Shown here piece by piece: positions 27,947-37,076 of a stretch of 64,000 nucleotides of DNA. This DNA comes from Arthrobacter sp. MYb227 (lineage in GTDB: Bacteria; Actinomycetota; Actinomycetes; Actinomycetales; Micrococcaceae). A program made the translations under genes and the position numbers. Location of the stretch: positions 41,604-105,603 of the forward strand of contig NZ_PCPT01000011.1 of assembly GCF_002975435.1 (NCBI RefSeq). Reading direction: 5' to 3'. Below the pieces are notes generated by a model. The model did no database searches. It had not been told where the DNA came from and worked only from the letters and a program-made list of their open reading frames with translations. Position 1 is the stretch's first letter. Every line of letters starts with the position of its first letter.

Positions 27947-27973
27947 GCAGACACACTTTTTTGCCTATAAGCC
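27947..27973. repeat. Right terminal inverted repeat of the IS
   Basis: This is the reverse complement of the left end at 25 of 27 positions, followed by the GAGAACCG target copy. Confidence 0.88.
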
Positions 27974-28032
27974 GAGAACCGGCTAACTGCCGTGGGGGTA
28001 CACGAAAGTATGAAAACCGCCATAGACGCAGA

Positions 28033-28076
28033 AAATCCCGTGATCGCTGCATAAACATGCTGTGATCACGGGATTT
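28033..28076 (-). terminator. Terminator of tRNA-Pro
   Basis: Perfect 13-bp arms (28033-28045 and 28064-28076) lie seven bases beyond the tRNA 3' end. On the minus strand the stem ends in a short T stretch. Confidence 0.75.
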
Positions 28077-28082
28077 AACCGG

Positions 28083-28156
28083 TCGGGCTAGCGGGATTCG
28101 AACCCACGGCCTCCTGACCCCCAGTCAGGCGCGCTACCAAGCTGCGCCATAGCCCG
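28083..28156 (-). tRNA. tRNA-Pro, anticodon GGG
   Basis: On the minus strand the acceptor arms CGGGCTA and TAGCCCG pair perfectly. A D-arm with GCGCAGCTTGGTAGCGC, an anticodon stem CCTGA/TCAGG with loop CTGGGGG (anticodon GGG), and a T-arm with GTGGGTTCGAATCCCGC are all present. The discriminator base is A and the terminal CCA is not fully encoded. The IS1249-like element lies on its 3' side. Confidence 0.95.
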
Positions 28157-28242
28157 GTTGCTTTCGCAGCCGTTCTCCCGATCAGTTAAGTTCGGGTGCC
28201 GTCTGCGAAAAGCTCCGAGATAACCCTACCCCATTTTTGAAG

Positions 28243-29778
28243 CTACTTCGTACGCTGACGCTTTTCGCGAACACGCATAGCAACTTCGATGGGCGTTCCT
28301 TCGAATCCGAAGGTCTCACGCAGGCGTCGAGTAATGAATCGACGGTAGCCCGGATCCAAGAAACCTGTGGTGAACAGCACAAAACGTGGTGGTCGTGCGG
28401 AGACCTGGGTGCCGAAGAGAATACGTGGCTGCTTGCCACCGCGCAGTGGGTGCGGGTGGGCCGCTACAAGCTCGCCCAGGAAGGTGTTGAGCTTGCCGGT
28501 GGAGATACGTCGGTCCCATGAATCTAGGGCCGTGTGCAGCGCAGGAACGAGCTTGTCCTTGTGCCAACCGGTCTTCGCCGAGATGTTCACGCGTGGTGCC
28601 CACTCGACGTGAGCAAGATCCTGCTCAATCTCGCGATCCAGGTAGCGGCGACGATCCTCGTCCATCAGGTCCCACTTGTTGAAGGCAATGACCAAGGCGC
28701 GGCCCGAATCGATGGTGGTCTGCAAGATGCGAACATCCTGCTCAGAGAGCACCTCATCGACGGCGAGCAGTACAACTGCAACCTCTGCCTTTTCCAGGGC
28801 GGCCTGGGTGCGCAGCGAGGCGTAGTAGTCCGAGCCCTGTGCCATGTGCTGGCGACGGCGGATGCCTGCGGTATCAACGAAGCGGAAGACCTCGCCACCG
28901 AGCTCAACGAGCTCATCGACCGGATCACGAGTGGTCCCTGCGACGTTATCGACAACTACACGCTCGGAGCCGGCCATCTTATTCAGCAGCGAGGACTTGC
29001 CAACGTTCGGACGGCCAATCAGTGCGATGCGGCGTGGGCCGCCGCGCGGGATGATGCCACCATAGGCGGAGAATTCAGGAAGCTTCTCAACTACCGCGTC
29101 CAAAAGATCCGCGGTGCCGCGGCCGTGAAGTGCGGAGACCGGCCACGGCTGACCGAATCCAAGACCCCAGAGGAACGAGGCTTCGGCTTCCTGGTTGAAG
29201 TCATCAACCTTGTTGGCAACCAGCAGTACCGGCTTTTTCTTCCGGCGCAGCATCTTGACCACTGCCTCGTCGGTGGCGGTGGCGCCAACGTGCGAGTCAA
29301 CGACGAAGAGGATCACATCCGCAAGGTCGGCAGCAATTTCTGCCTGCTCTGCCACGCGGGCGTGGATACCCTTGGCGTCGTGCTCCCAACCGCCGGTATC
29401 GACGATGGTGAAGTTCTTGCCATTCCATTCGGCTTGGTAGGAAACGCGGTCACGGGTCACGCCCGGAACGTCCTCAACTACCGCCTCGCGGCGGCCCAAG
29501 ATGCGGTTGACAAGTGTTGATTTGCCAACGTTTGGACGGCCAATGATTGCGACAACCGGCGGGATGACCTCGTCGGCGTCGTCGTCGAAGTCATCGCCCA
29601 GGTGCGCGAGCAGTTCCGCGTCTTCCGGGTCTAGGTCATAGTCATCGAGTCCGGCGAGCAACACGTTGGCGCGTTGTTCGGCTTCTTCCTCGGTGATCTC
29701 GGCCAGACGGTCGGCGATGTGGTCCTCGTTTGAGGGCACGTATTCTTCGCCTTCGCCGGTGATCAGGTTCTCACTCAT
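28243..29778 (-). CDS. der: Ribosome-associated GTPase Der (EngA)
   Basis: The 511-residue protein has two tandem GTPase domains, as is diagnostic for Der: G1 loops [12 protein letters not shown] and [13 protein letters not shown]3 DTGG and DTAG, G4 NKVD and NKWD. A C-terminal KH-like domain follows. An acidic N-terminal extension of about 70 residues is typical of actinobacterial Der. It acts in maturation of the 50S subunit. AAAGGA precedes the ATG. It follows cmk on the same strand, the usual neighbour. Confidence 0.96.
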   Translation of the reverse strand: MSENLITGEGEEYVPSNEDHIADRLAEITEEEAEQRANVLLAGLDDYDLDPEDAELLAHLGDDFDDDADEVIPPVVAIIGRPNVGKSTLVNRILGRREAVVEDVPGVTRDRVSYQAEWNGKNFTIVDTGGWEHDAKGIHARVAEQAEIAADLADVILFVVDSHVGATATDEAVVKMLRRKKKPVLLVANKVDDFNQEAEASFLWGLGFGQPWPVSALHGRGTADLLDAVVEKLPEFSAYGGIIPRGGPRRIALIGRPNVGKSSLLNKMAGSERVVVDNVAGTTRDPVDELVELGGEVFRFVDTAGIRRRQHMAQGSDYYASLRTQAALEKAEVAVVLLAVDEVLSEQDVRILQTTIDSGRALVIAFNKWDLMDEDRRRYLDREIEQDLAHVEWAPRVNISAKTGWHKDKLVPALHTALDSWDRRISTGKLNTFLGELVAAHPHPLRGGKQPRILFGTQVSARPPRFVLFTTGFLDPGYRRFITRRLRETFGFEGTPIEVAMRVREKRQRTK

Positions 29779-29932
29779 GGTGCGGTTCCTTTGCGTTGCG
29801 TGCCTCCACCAAACGCGGAAGCCAATATCAGTTTAAGTATGTCTCAGACGTTTCCCGAAACACCCCCCGTATGGGCGGGAATGCCGGTGGCGCCGGTGAG
29901 TGATCCGCGAAAAATCTCACGGATCAAAAGTT

Positions 29933-30604
29933 TTAGGCGTTGGTGCTTGCCTGAGCCGTGATGGCCTCGAGGACCGCGAGCACCGTTTGTTCGAAGTCAA
30001 GATCCGAGGAATCAACTGTTGCAACACCATCTGCTGCAACAGTGAAGTTCACTACCGTCGAGTCCTTGGCATCACGTGCAAGCACCTGGGCCTCGAGTTC
30101 GGCCTCCGACTGCGTGCCACCGAGCTGAATGCCACGGCGGCGCAGGCGCGCCTCCTCGGAGGCGGTGAGCAGGATGCGGGCATCGGCGTCCGGGGCCACC
30201 ACCGTGGTGATGTCGCGGCCCTCGGCAATGATGCGTTCGTTGGCCTCGATAATGGCGCGCTGGCGGGCGACAAGCTCCGCGCGTGCCTCAAGGTTCGTGG
30301 CAACCGCCGAGACTGCCTCGGAGACAAATGGCTCGCGGATCGTTTCGGTGACATCGGTGCCGTGGATGGTGATTTTTTCAACATCCGGGTCAAGCGAGAT
30401 GAACAAGTCTGCCGCCTTGACCGCAGCGGCAACGGCTGCGGCGTCGGACAGATCGGTGCCGGCATCAAGTGCATGCCAGGTCACCGCGCGGTACATCGCA
30501 CCGGTGTCAAGGTAGACGGCGTTTAACCGGCGTGCTGCCTCCTTGGAGACAGAGGACTTGCCACTGCCCGAGGGGCCATCGATGGCTACAACGATTCTCT
30601 GCAT
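29933..30604 (-). CDS. cmk: Cytidylate kinase
   Basis: The 223-residue kinase phosphorylates CMP and dCMP with ATP. The P-loop IDGPSGSGKSSVSK lies at the N-terminus, followed by YLDTGAMYRA (CMP binding) and EGRDITTVVAPDAD. The ATG at 30604 overlaps the tyrA stop by one base (TAATG), which implies translational coupling and argues against the in-frame start at 30622. Confidence 0.95.
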   Translation of the reverse strand: MQRIVVAIDGPSGSGKSSVSKEAARRLNAVYLDTGAMYRAVTWHALDAGTDLSDAAAVAAAVKAADLFISLDPDVEKITIHGTDVTETIREPFVSEAVSAVATNLEARAELVARQRAIIEANERIIAEGRDITTVVAPDADARILLTASEEARLRRRGIQLGGTQSEAELEAQVLARDAKDSTVVNFTVAADGVATVDSSDLDFEQTVLAVLEAITAQASTNA

Positions 30605-31707
30605 TACTGCACTACCTTCCATCCAAGTGCGCTAAGCACCGTGACTAATTCTTCGCGTCGACCCGGAATGACCGAAACATCGACGAGTCCCACTTGGTGT
30701 CCCGCCGAGTGTTCCACGCGCACATCTTCTACGTTGATTCCCGCATCGCCGATTTCGGTCAGCAGCTTGGCTACCTGACCGGGCTTATCCTGCACCACGA
30801 TTGTCACAAGCGCGAACGCCTGCGGTGGGGCACCGTGCTTACCCGGAATGCGGGCCTGACCGGCATTGCCTTCCCCCATCAACTGGGCAAGATCAAGTAA
30901 CGCGCCGGGTCCGGTGGGGTTTTCCAGCGTGCCAATGAGGCGTTCAAGGTCCTCATGCATGCCGCGCAGGATGGGCACCAGGGATCCAGCATTGTGGCTC
31001 AGGATCTGAATCCACAACTTGGGATCCGATGCTGCAATACGGGTTGTATCGCGCAAGCCATTACCGGCCAGGGCCAGCGAGTGACCCGGTGCGTTCATCA
31101 GCCGTGAGGCGATCAATGATGAGGCAACCTGCGGAAAGTGCGAGATCAATGCCACCGAGGCGTCATGATCTTGCGCATTCATGCGTGCCACCGAGGCACC
31201 TAGGTCAATGGCAAGCGCCTCGGCGGTCTTGATTGACTGGCCACGAGTACCGGTGTGTGGGCAGATGACCCACGGCATGGAGGTGAAAAGTTCACCACGT
31301 GCCGCCGCCGGACCGGACTTTTCACGTCCGGCCATCGGGTGGGTGCCCACATAGCGGGTCAGGTGTTCATCGGTGATCCGTGGATCGGCCTGCACACCGG
31401 CAAGGATTGATTCCTTGACGCTGGCAATATCGACAACCGTTGCGCTCGGGTAGTCAAGCAGTGCCTGAGCTACCACCGAGGCCGTAACATCGGGCGGGGC
31501 ACCCACGACCACAAGCTCGGGAGCCAGCGGGCGCCCAGCGTTGAGGATGGTGCCGGCGCCAATGTCTTGGGCGACGATTTGTGCGCTGGGCGAGGGATCG
31601 GAAAGCCAGACGTTTAGTCCGCGCTGTCTAAGCCCCAGCCCAACGCTGGTGCCCAGCAGCCCGGTGCCGATGACCAAAATGGGTCCGGCCAGGTGCGTGG
31701 TGGGCAT
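30604..31707 (-). CDS. tyrA: Prephenate dehydrogenase with C-terminal ACT domain
   Basis: The 367-residue enzyme oxidatively decarboxylates prephenate to 4-hydroxyphenylpyruvate on the tyrosine branch. The NAD-binding loop IGTGLLGTSVGLGLR is near the N-terminus; GTHPMAGREKSGP carries the substrate-site His. An ACT domain (VTIVVQDKPGQVAKLLTEIGD, INVEDVRVEHS) forms the last 75 residues and suggests feedback control by an amino acid. The ATG lies seven bases after the rluB stop. With aroG at 11264 it belongs to aromatic amino-acid synthesis. Confidence 0.94.
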   Translation of the reverse strand: MPTTHLAGPILVIGTGLLGTSVGLGLRQRGLNVWLSDPSPSAQIVAQDIGAGTILNAGRPLAPELVVVGAPPDVTASVVAQALLDYPSATVVDIASVKESILAGVQADPRITDEHLTRYVGTHPMAGREKSGPAAARGELFTSMPWVICPHTGTRGQSIKTAEALAIDLGASVARMNAQDHDASVALISHFPQVASSLIASRLMNAPGHSLALAGNGLRDTTRIAASDPKLWIQILSHNAGSLVPILRGMHEDLERLIGTLENPTGPGALLDLAQLMGEGNAGQARIPGKHGAPPQAFALVTIVVQDKPGQVAKLLTEIGDAGINVEDVRVEHSAGHQVGLVDVSVIPGRREELVTVLSALGWKVVQ

Positions 31708-31713
31708 AAGTTC

Positions 31714-32772
31714 TTACATCCCTACCAATGAGAGCAGGTGTCCGACTTCCTGGTTACCCAGTGGACGGATGGTGCCCTGCTTCTGATCACCCAGGCGGAT
31801 CGGGCCCACCTGGACGCGCACCAGACGGGTGACCGGGTGGCCAACAGCATCAAAGAGGCGGCGAACAATGCGGTTACGGCCCGAGTGCAAGATGACCTCA
31901 ACCAGTACGTGACCCGGGGTCGAGTCGATCAGGCGGAAGGAGTCAACCGACTGCCAACCGTCTTCGAGCTTGATGCCCTTCTTCATCTGGGCTCCAATGC
32001 CGGTGGCCATCGGGCCACGAACCTGTACCAGGTAGGTCTTGGGGACCTCGTAGGAAGGGTGTGAGAGGCGGTTTGCCATCTCGCCATCGTTGGTCAGCAG
32101 CAGCAGACCTTCGGTCTGGTAGTCAAGACGACCAACGTGGAAAAGACGCGTCTGGGACTGCTTGCGCACGAAGTCTGCAATGCACTTGCGACCTTCGGGG
32201 TCTTCCATGGTGGAGACCACGTTGCGTGGCTTGTTGAAGACGTAGTACTTCATTTCTTCGTTCAGCTGCAGGCGCATGCCATCCACGTGCACGGTGTCGC
32301 GCTCGGGGTCGATGCGAATGCCAAGCTCGGTGACCAGCGAACCGTTGACCTCAACGCGTGCGGCAAGGATCATTTCCTCACAGACACGGCGGGAGGCAAC
32401 TCCCGCGTTGGCCATGACCTTCTGCAGGCGTACGCCCTCAAGATCTGACTGTGCTGCCTGTGCGCGGGCGCGATGAGTTGGACGGTTGGGGTTTGCCGGC
32501 TTGACCGGGCCCAGGTTCTGTCCGAAGCGTTCCTTGCCAAAGGCCTTAGGACCGCTGTACTTCTTGCCGCCGGTGCCGGCTCCGGTCTTCTTGCCCTGCT
32601 TGGGGCCACCGTGTGCCTTGGACCATGAACCCTGTGAGGATTCGTCGCCGCGTTCGGAGCTGGAGCGCGGGTTTGAGTTCGAGCGGCCTGCGCCTGCTGC
32701 TCCACGTCCACGGCCTTGGCCGGAACCTTGTGGACGCTGGTTGCCGCGGCCTGAGCGCGATCCCTGGGTCAT
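31714..32772 (-). CDS. rluB: 23S rRNA pseudouridine synthase RluB
   Basis: The 352-residue enzyme belongs to the RsuA/RluB family. After a low-complexity basic extension of about 110 residues (Gly/Ser/Arg/Lys-rich) come an S4 domain (VRLQKVMANAGVASRRVCEE) and the catalytic GRLDYQTEGLLLLTNDG, where the Asp is the nucleophile. Other family blocks are KPRNVVSTMEDPEGR and GRNRIVRRLF. It should modify a uridine in domain V of 23S rRNA. It lies between scpB and tyrA in the conserved order. Confidence 0.93.
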   Translation of the reverse strand: MTQGSRSGRGNQRPQGSGQGRGRGAAGAGRSNSNPRSSSERGDESSQGSWSKAHGGPKQGKKTGAGTGGKKYSGPKAFGKERFGQNLGPVKPANPNRPTHRARAQAAQSDLEGVRLQKVMANAGVASRRVCEEMILAARVEVNGSLVTELGIRIDPERDTVHVDGMRLQLNEEMKYYVFNKPRNVVSTMEDPEGRKCIADFVRKQSQTRLFHVGRLDYQTEGLLLLTNDGEMANRLSHPSYEVPKTYLVQVRGPMATGIGAQMKKGIKLEDGWQSVDSFRLIDSTPGHVLVEVILHSGRNRIVRRLFDAVGHPVTRLVRVQVGPIRLGDQKQGTIRPLGNQEVGHLLSLVGM

Positions 32773-32810
32773 GATCTGTCCTTATGTTGTTTCGTGGTTC
32801 ATCGACTTAC

Positions 32811-33425
32811 TCAAGGTAAGTCGACGTCAAATTCGTCAATGTCGCCGACTCCGGGAAGATGCGGGGAAAGCAAGGGCAGCTCGGAAACGCTACCCAGCCC
32901 CAATCTTTCCAGAAAATACGAGGTGGTCTGATACAACGTGGCCCCACTTTCACCCTCATCGGGTGCCTCATGGATCAGCCCGCGCGTGAGTAAGGTGCGC
33001 ACCACTGAATCGACATTAACCCCACGAATCGCCGCAATTCTCCCGCGAGATACGGGTTGCCGGTAGGCGATTACTGCCAAAGTTTCCAGGGCAGCCTGGG
33101 TCAGTCTTGCCGTTTGACCGTCGATGACGAAGCGTGAAACAAAGGGAGCAAATTCACTCCTGGAGAAGATGCGCCATCCGCCGGCCAATTCGCGTAGCTC
33201 AAAACCACGCTGTGTATCCCCTCCATCATACTGTGCCCGCAAGCCGATAAGGGCCGCTGTGACGCGTTCCTCACCGACCTCGAACACCTGCGCAAGCGCG
33301 GTGGCGCTGATGGGTTCATCGATCACCATCAGGATCGATTCGATTCCCGCGCTCAGTCCCCCGGGCAGCTCATCGATTGCGGGCACGCTGGCCGCATCCC
33401 CGAGGGGTGTTGCTGGTTGGCTCAT
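32811..33425 (-). CDS. scpB: Segregation and condensation protein ScpB
   Basis: The 204-residue protein consists of tandem winged helices. It matches the family at GGIESILMVIDEPISATALAQVF, YRQPVSRGRIAAIRGVNVDSVVRTLLTRGLI and the YLFLERLGL-like YFLERLGLGSVSELPLL end. ScpB dimers bind the ScpA kleisin in the Smc complex, which compacts and separates chromosomes. Its start overlaps the scpA stop (ATGA). Confidence 0.95.
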   Translation of the reverse strand: MSQPATPLGDAASVPAIDELPGGLSAGIESILMVIDEPISATALAQVFEVGEERVTAALIGLRAQYDGGDTQRGFELRELAGGWRIFSRSEFAPFVSRFVIDGQTARLTQAALETLAVIAYRQPVSRGRIAAIRGVNVDSVVRTLLTRGLIHEAPDEGESGATLYQTTSYFLERLGLGSVSELPLLSPHLPGVGDIDEFDVDLP

Positions 33426-34345
33426 GCCCCGTACGCTCCGAGTTCTTCTAGTTCGCTTCGCGGTTTTAGCTCCACGCCTTGCAGTGCTGCCCCGTAGTCG
33501 TCATTCAGGCTTGCAATATCCCAGCTTGCCGCGGCTTTGCTGGGGCTTTGGTTCCAGGTGACCTGGAGGGTATCCATTGGTGCGTTTTGCGAGAAGCTAA
33601 TGACTGACTCGCGGTACATTTCCAGCAGTGCAAGGAATCGCACGACAACCACCAGATGACTTTCGGCATCGGCGGTGAGTTCCGTGAAGGAGAGCGTGTG
33701 GCTCTCTTGGAGCAGCAGGCTCAGGATTGCTGCTTGCTCACGAACTGTGACATTTCCCCCATGCAGGTGAGCGATCCCCACCTCGGTCGGTGCCGCGGTC
33801 TTGGGTTCTAATGCGGCACGGGCAAGGGTTGCAAGCGCCTCGGGGGTCGTGTTGAAAATCAGTTCAGGTAAGAGCGCGGCAAAGTGTGCTTCGAGACCCA
33901 CCTGGCGTGGGAACGATGCTGCTTCATCCGAAAATCGTTCACCTAGCCAACCGGCAGCATGTTTGAACGCCTTGTATTGAAGCAAACGGGCAAAGAGCAG
34001 ATCGCGGGCCTCAAGCAGCGCCATGTCCTCGTCGTTTTCATCCTCGCTGCGCGGGAGTAGCCGTGCGGCTTTCAGGTCAAGCAGTGTTGAGGCGATGACC
34101 AAAAATTCCGTCGTTTCATCTAATGCCTTGGAGCCCGGTTGTTGCTGCAGGATCTTGATGTAGGCGATGAATTCGTCGGTCACCTCGGCCATCGCGATCT
34201 GCGTGATATCCATTTCACGTTTGGCAATCAGCGAAAGCAAAAGGTCAAAGGGGCCCGTGAAGTTGTTCAGCGAAAGCCGAAAGCCACCGGCCGACTCCTG
34301 ATCTGGATTCGGCGCGGTGGCTTGAGGTACTGCGGGGTCCCTCAT
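33422..34345 (-). CDS. scpA: Segregation and condensation protein ScpA (kleisin)
   Basis: The 307-residue kleisin bridges Smc heads and ScpB. The conserved opening NFTGPFDLLLSLIAKREMDITQIAM and the middle FLVIASTLLDLKAARLLP are clear; the C-terminal winged helix includes FLALLEMYRESVISFSQ. The start overlaps the parA stop by one base (TAATG) and the end overlaps scpB, so the three genes are tightly coupled. Confidence 0.95.
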   Translation of the reverse strand: MRDPAVPQATAPNPDQESAGGFRLSLNNFTGPFDLLLSLIAKREMDITQIAMAEVTDEFIAYIKILQQQPGSKALDETTEFLVIASTLLDLKAARLLPRSEDENDEDMALLEARDLLFARLLQYKAFKHAAGWLGERFSDEAASFPRQVGLEAHFAALLPELIFNTTPEALATLARAALEPKTAAPTEVGIAHLHGGNVTVREQAAILSLLLQESHTLSFTELTADAESHLVVVVRFLALLEMYRESVISFSQNAPMDTLQVTWNQSPSKAAASWDIASLNDDYGAALQGVELKPRSELEELGAYGA

Positions 34346-35253
34346 TACGGGGCGCCGCCACGGGCTATGAGTTCCTTGGCCAGTTGGCGGTAAGCCTCGG
34401 CGCCGGGGTGATTTGTCGCGTAAGAGGTGATGGGCTCGGCAGCAACGTTTGCATCGGCAAATTTGATGGTGCGACGAATGACTGTCTCAAAGACCGTGTC
34501 ACCGAAGGCTTCGACCAGGCGTCCGACGACCTCACGGCCGTGCAGCGTGCGTGGATCATACATAGTGGCCAGCACGCCATCGATGGAAAGCGCCGGGTTC
34601 AACCGGTCTTGGACCTTCTCGATGGTTTCCACCAGCAGCGCCACCGCACGCAGGGCGAAGAACTCTGCGGTCAGCGGGATAATCACGCCGTGGGCCGCGG
34701 TTAGCGCATTGACGGTGAGCAGGCCAAGGGATGGCTGGCAGTCGATCAGCACGATGTCATAGTCATCGGTGACCGAACGCAGCGCCCGCTCAAGCACCTG
34801 CTCGCGGGCAACCTCGTTCACTAGCTGAACTTCGGCTGCCGAAAGGTCGATGTTGGCCGGAAGCAGATCGACGTTTTCAACATCGGTGGTGATGATCGCG
34901 TCGCGGATCTCGGTTTTGCGGTCCATCAATACGTTGTAGACGGTGACGTCTAGTTCGTGTGGGTTGGTTCCGAATCCTGCCGAGAGTGCACCCTGCGGGT
35001 CAAAGTCGACGAGCAAAACCTTGCGACCATATTCGGCAAGTGCCGCGGCGAGGTTAATGGTTGAGGTGGTTTTACCAACCCCGCCCTTCTGATTCACCAT
35101 GGCGATGACGCGGGCCGGTCCGTGGGATTCCAGCGGTTGCGGCTCGGGGAATTCGCTTTGCGGTCGGCCCGTGGGACCCATTGGGGTCGGTTCCTTGAGC
35201 AGTCCTGCGCCCCGGGGCCTGATGCCCTGTTCCTCGCTCACGGTATTAACCAC
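34345..35253 (-). CDS. parA: ParA/Soj-family chromosome-partitioning ATPase
   Basis: The 302-residue protein has the deviant Walker A VNQKGGVGKTTSTINLA, the Walker A' VDFDPQGALSAGFG, and VLIDCQPSLGLLTVNAL. It is the ParA that precedes scpA-scpB in actinobacteria (Rv1708 type) rather than the origin-linked parAB pair. The start GTG at 35253 is preceded by GGAAG. An upstream gap of more than 300 bases marks the left edge of an accessory block. Confidence 0.92.
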   Translation of the reverse strand: MVNTVSEEQGIRPRGAGLLKEPTPMGPTGRPQSEFPEPQPLESHGPARVIAMVNQKGGVGKTTSTINLAAALAEYGRKVLLVDFDPQGALSAGFGTNPHELDVTVYNVLMDRKTEIRDAIITTDVENVDLLPANIDLSAAEVQLVNEVAREQVLERALRSVTDDYDIVLIDCQPSLGLLTVNALTAAHGVIIPLTAEFFALRAVALLVETIEKVQDRLNPALSIDGVLATMYDPRTLHGREVVGRLVEAFGDTVFETVIRRTIKFADANVAAEPITSYATNHPGAEAYRQLAKELIARGGAP

Positions 35254-35515
35254 GCTTCCGTTCGTTGTGGGAATTGATTCCTCTTGCTTTAAGGGTAGCG
35301 TTTGCGCGTCATCGCGCCCGACACCTTGCTCGCGCCACGGCGAGCCTTCACCTTAAAGCTGAAGTCCAATGTTCATGCTGTTGGGGGCTCGTTTGCCGGT
35401 CTACAGCCCTCTTCTACCACCGTACAGGGTATTGCGCGTGCTCATTGAACGCCCCCCCTTACGCCCAGCCCCGGTTTCCCGAAACTCGGCGCCTGGGAAC
35501 ACCAAGCACAAAAAC
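35254..35515. other. Intergenic region upstream of parA
   Basis: No gene is seen. It should hold the promoter of the parA-scpA-scpB-rluB-tyrA-cmk-der run. No operator or RNA element was recognised. Confidence 0.4.
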
Positions 35516-35555
35516 GTTGGCTGTCGTGCACCGGTTCTGGTGCACGACAGCCAAC
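35516..35555 (-). terminator. Terminator of the dicarboxylate permease gene
   Basis: Perfect 17-bp arms at 35516-35532 and 35539-35555 with a six-base loop are followed on the minus strand by a T-run. It lies 27 bases beyond the dctA stop. Confidence 0.9.
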
Positions 35556-35581
35556 GAAAGAGCACGGCCGTTGCGTGGATA

Positions 35582-36898
35582 TTAGTGTTCGTTGGACGTC
35601 AATGAGAGTTCATCGAAGGGACGATCCCCGGCCAGCACCGCGCGGGCCTGATCCATATCGATTTCCTTGGTCCACTTACCGATCAGCAGCGTTGCCACCG
35701 CGTTGCCGGTGAAGTTGGTCAGCGCGCGGGCCTCGGACATGAACTTATCGATGCCCACGATCACCCCCATGCCATCGAGCAATTCGGGGCGGTGTGACTG
35801 CAGACCAGCGGCAAGGGTTGCCAGCCCGGCACCGGTGACACCTGCGGCGCCCTTGGACGCGATGATCATGAAGACCAACAGGGAGATCTGTTCGCCGAGG
35901 TTCATGGGCATTCCCATGGCGGTGGAAACGAAAAGTGCGCTCATGGTCAGGTAGATGGCCGTGCCGTCAAGGTTGAAGGAGTAGCCGGTGGGAACCGTGA
36001 TTCCCACTACCGGTTTGGAGACACCAACGTGTTCCATCTTGGCGATCAGGCGCGGCAGCGCGGACTCGGAGGAAGAGGTGGAGAAGATCAATAAGTACTC
36101 GCGGGCCAGATACTTCAGCAAAGCGAAGATGTTTAGTCCTGTCACGGCGCGTAGCAGCGAACCCAGAACCACCACGATGAACAGGGCACAGGTGGCATAG
36201 AAGGCACCCATCAGGATTGCCATGGAGCCGATGGCCGCCCAGCCGGTGGCACCAACAACGGCGGCGATGGCACCGAAGGCGCCGATCGGGGCGATCCACA
36301 TGATCATCATCATGAGGCGGAAGACAACTGCCTGAATGTGTTTGATGCCGGTCAGCACCGGCTCACCGCTCTGACCCATTGACTGCAGTGCGAAGCCAAC
36401 GAAGAGTGCAAGTACCAAGGTGGGAAGCACCGGGATGTCACCGGGAATCATTTCCAGCAAGAAATCGACGGTTGCATTTGAACCGCCAGCACCGCCGGCC
36501 TCATACTTTTCTAGTTTCAGACCTGCACCCGGGTGGATCAGGTTACCCACTACCAGGCCGATGGCCAGTGCGAAGGTTGACATGGTGATGAAGTACAGCA
36601 ACGCAAGGCCACCGACCTTGCCAACCGTTGCGGCCTTGGCGATTGAGCCAATGCCCAAAACAATGGTGCAGAAGATGACCGGCGCGATGATCATCTTGAT
36701 TAAGGCGACGAACCCGGTGCCCAGTGGCTTCAGTGCCTTGCCAACTTCCGGGGCCACCAGACCAATGGTTGCCCCGGCCACCACGGCGATGATGACCATA
36801 ATGTAGAGCCAGTGCGTGCGGTCTTTCTTGACCGGCGCTTGTTCTGGGGCTATCGGTTCTGGTTCAAGAACATCTGTCGATGCTGGCGACGTTGCCAT
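35582..36898 (-). CDS. dctA: C4-dicarboxylate/H+ or Na+ symporter DctA (DAACS family)
   Basis: The 438-residue permease imports succinate, fumarate, malate and related acids. Features are eight or more hydrophobic segments, the Ser-rich hairpin ending in SSSESALPRLIAKME, the GYSFNLDGTAIYLTMSALFV motif, and ASKGAAGVTGAGLATLAAG. The start at 36898 has AAAGGAG seven bases upstream; the open frame extends 94 codons further upstream but that part is non-coding in character. A divergent two-component system very likely controls it. Confidence 0.93.
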   Translation of the reverse strand: MATSPASTDVLEPEPIAPEQAPVKKDRTHWLYIMVIIAVVAGATIGLVAPEVGKALKPLGTGFVALIKMIIAPVIFCTIVLGIGSIAKAATVGKVGGLALLYFITMSTFALAIGLVVGNLIHPGAGLKLEKYEAGGAGGSNATVDFLLEMIPGDIPVLPTLVLALFVGFALQSMGQSGEPVLTGIKHIQAVVFRLMMMIMWIAPIGAFGAIAAVVGATGWAAIGSMAILMGAFYATCALFIVVVLGSLLRAVTGLNIFALLKYLAREYLLIFSTSSSESALPRLIAKMEHVGVSKPVVGITVPTGYSFNLDGTAIYLTMSALFVSTAMGMPMNLGEQISLLVFMIIASKGAAGVTGAGLATLAAGLQSHRPELLDGMGVIVGIDKFMSEARALTNFTGNAVATLLIGKWTKEIDMDQARAVLAGDRPFDELSLTSNEH

Positions 36899-37076
36899 GC
36901 GCTGACTCCTTTGGAAGGTTTTGCTAAAAAGACACCGCCGCGGGGTTCCGGGGGGGGGTACTTTCCAATACTGGGGTCGACAGTGACGCAGATCTCGCTT
37001 GTGTTCATATTGTTCATACGCGGGTAACTCTTTGTTAGCCAACAGTGAGATATTTAAGTCTGCAGAAAGGTGCATA

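Larger units (their letters stand above)
26650..27973 (+). mobile_element. IS1249-like insertion sequence (IS256 group)
   Basis: The element is 1324 bp. Terminal inverted repeats of 27 bp at 26650-26676 and 27947-27973 match at 25 positions. The eight bases just outside differ at one position only (GAGAACTG on the left, GAGAACCG on the right), which fits an aged 8-bp target duplication of the kind made by IS256-group elements. It carries one frameshifted transposase gene and lies 109 bases from tRNA-Pro. Confidence 0.88.

Noticed and set aside
28534..29520. 328-codon open frame on the plus strand
   Set aside because: It is antisense to der; the GTPase motifs are on the other strand.
29901..29926. 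Small stem after cmk
   Set aside because: The seven-bp arms have no T-run on the relevant strand; too weak to call a terminator.
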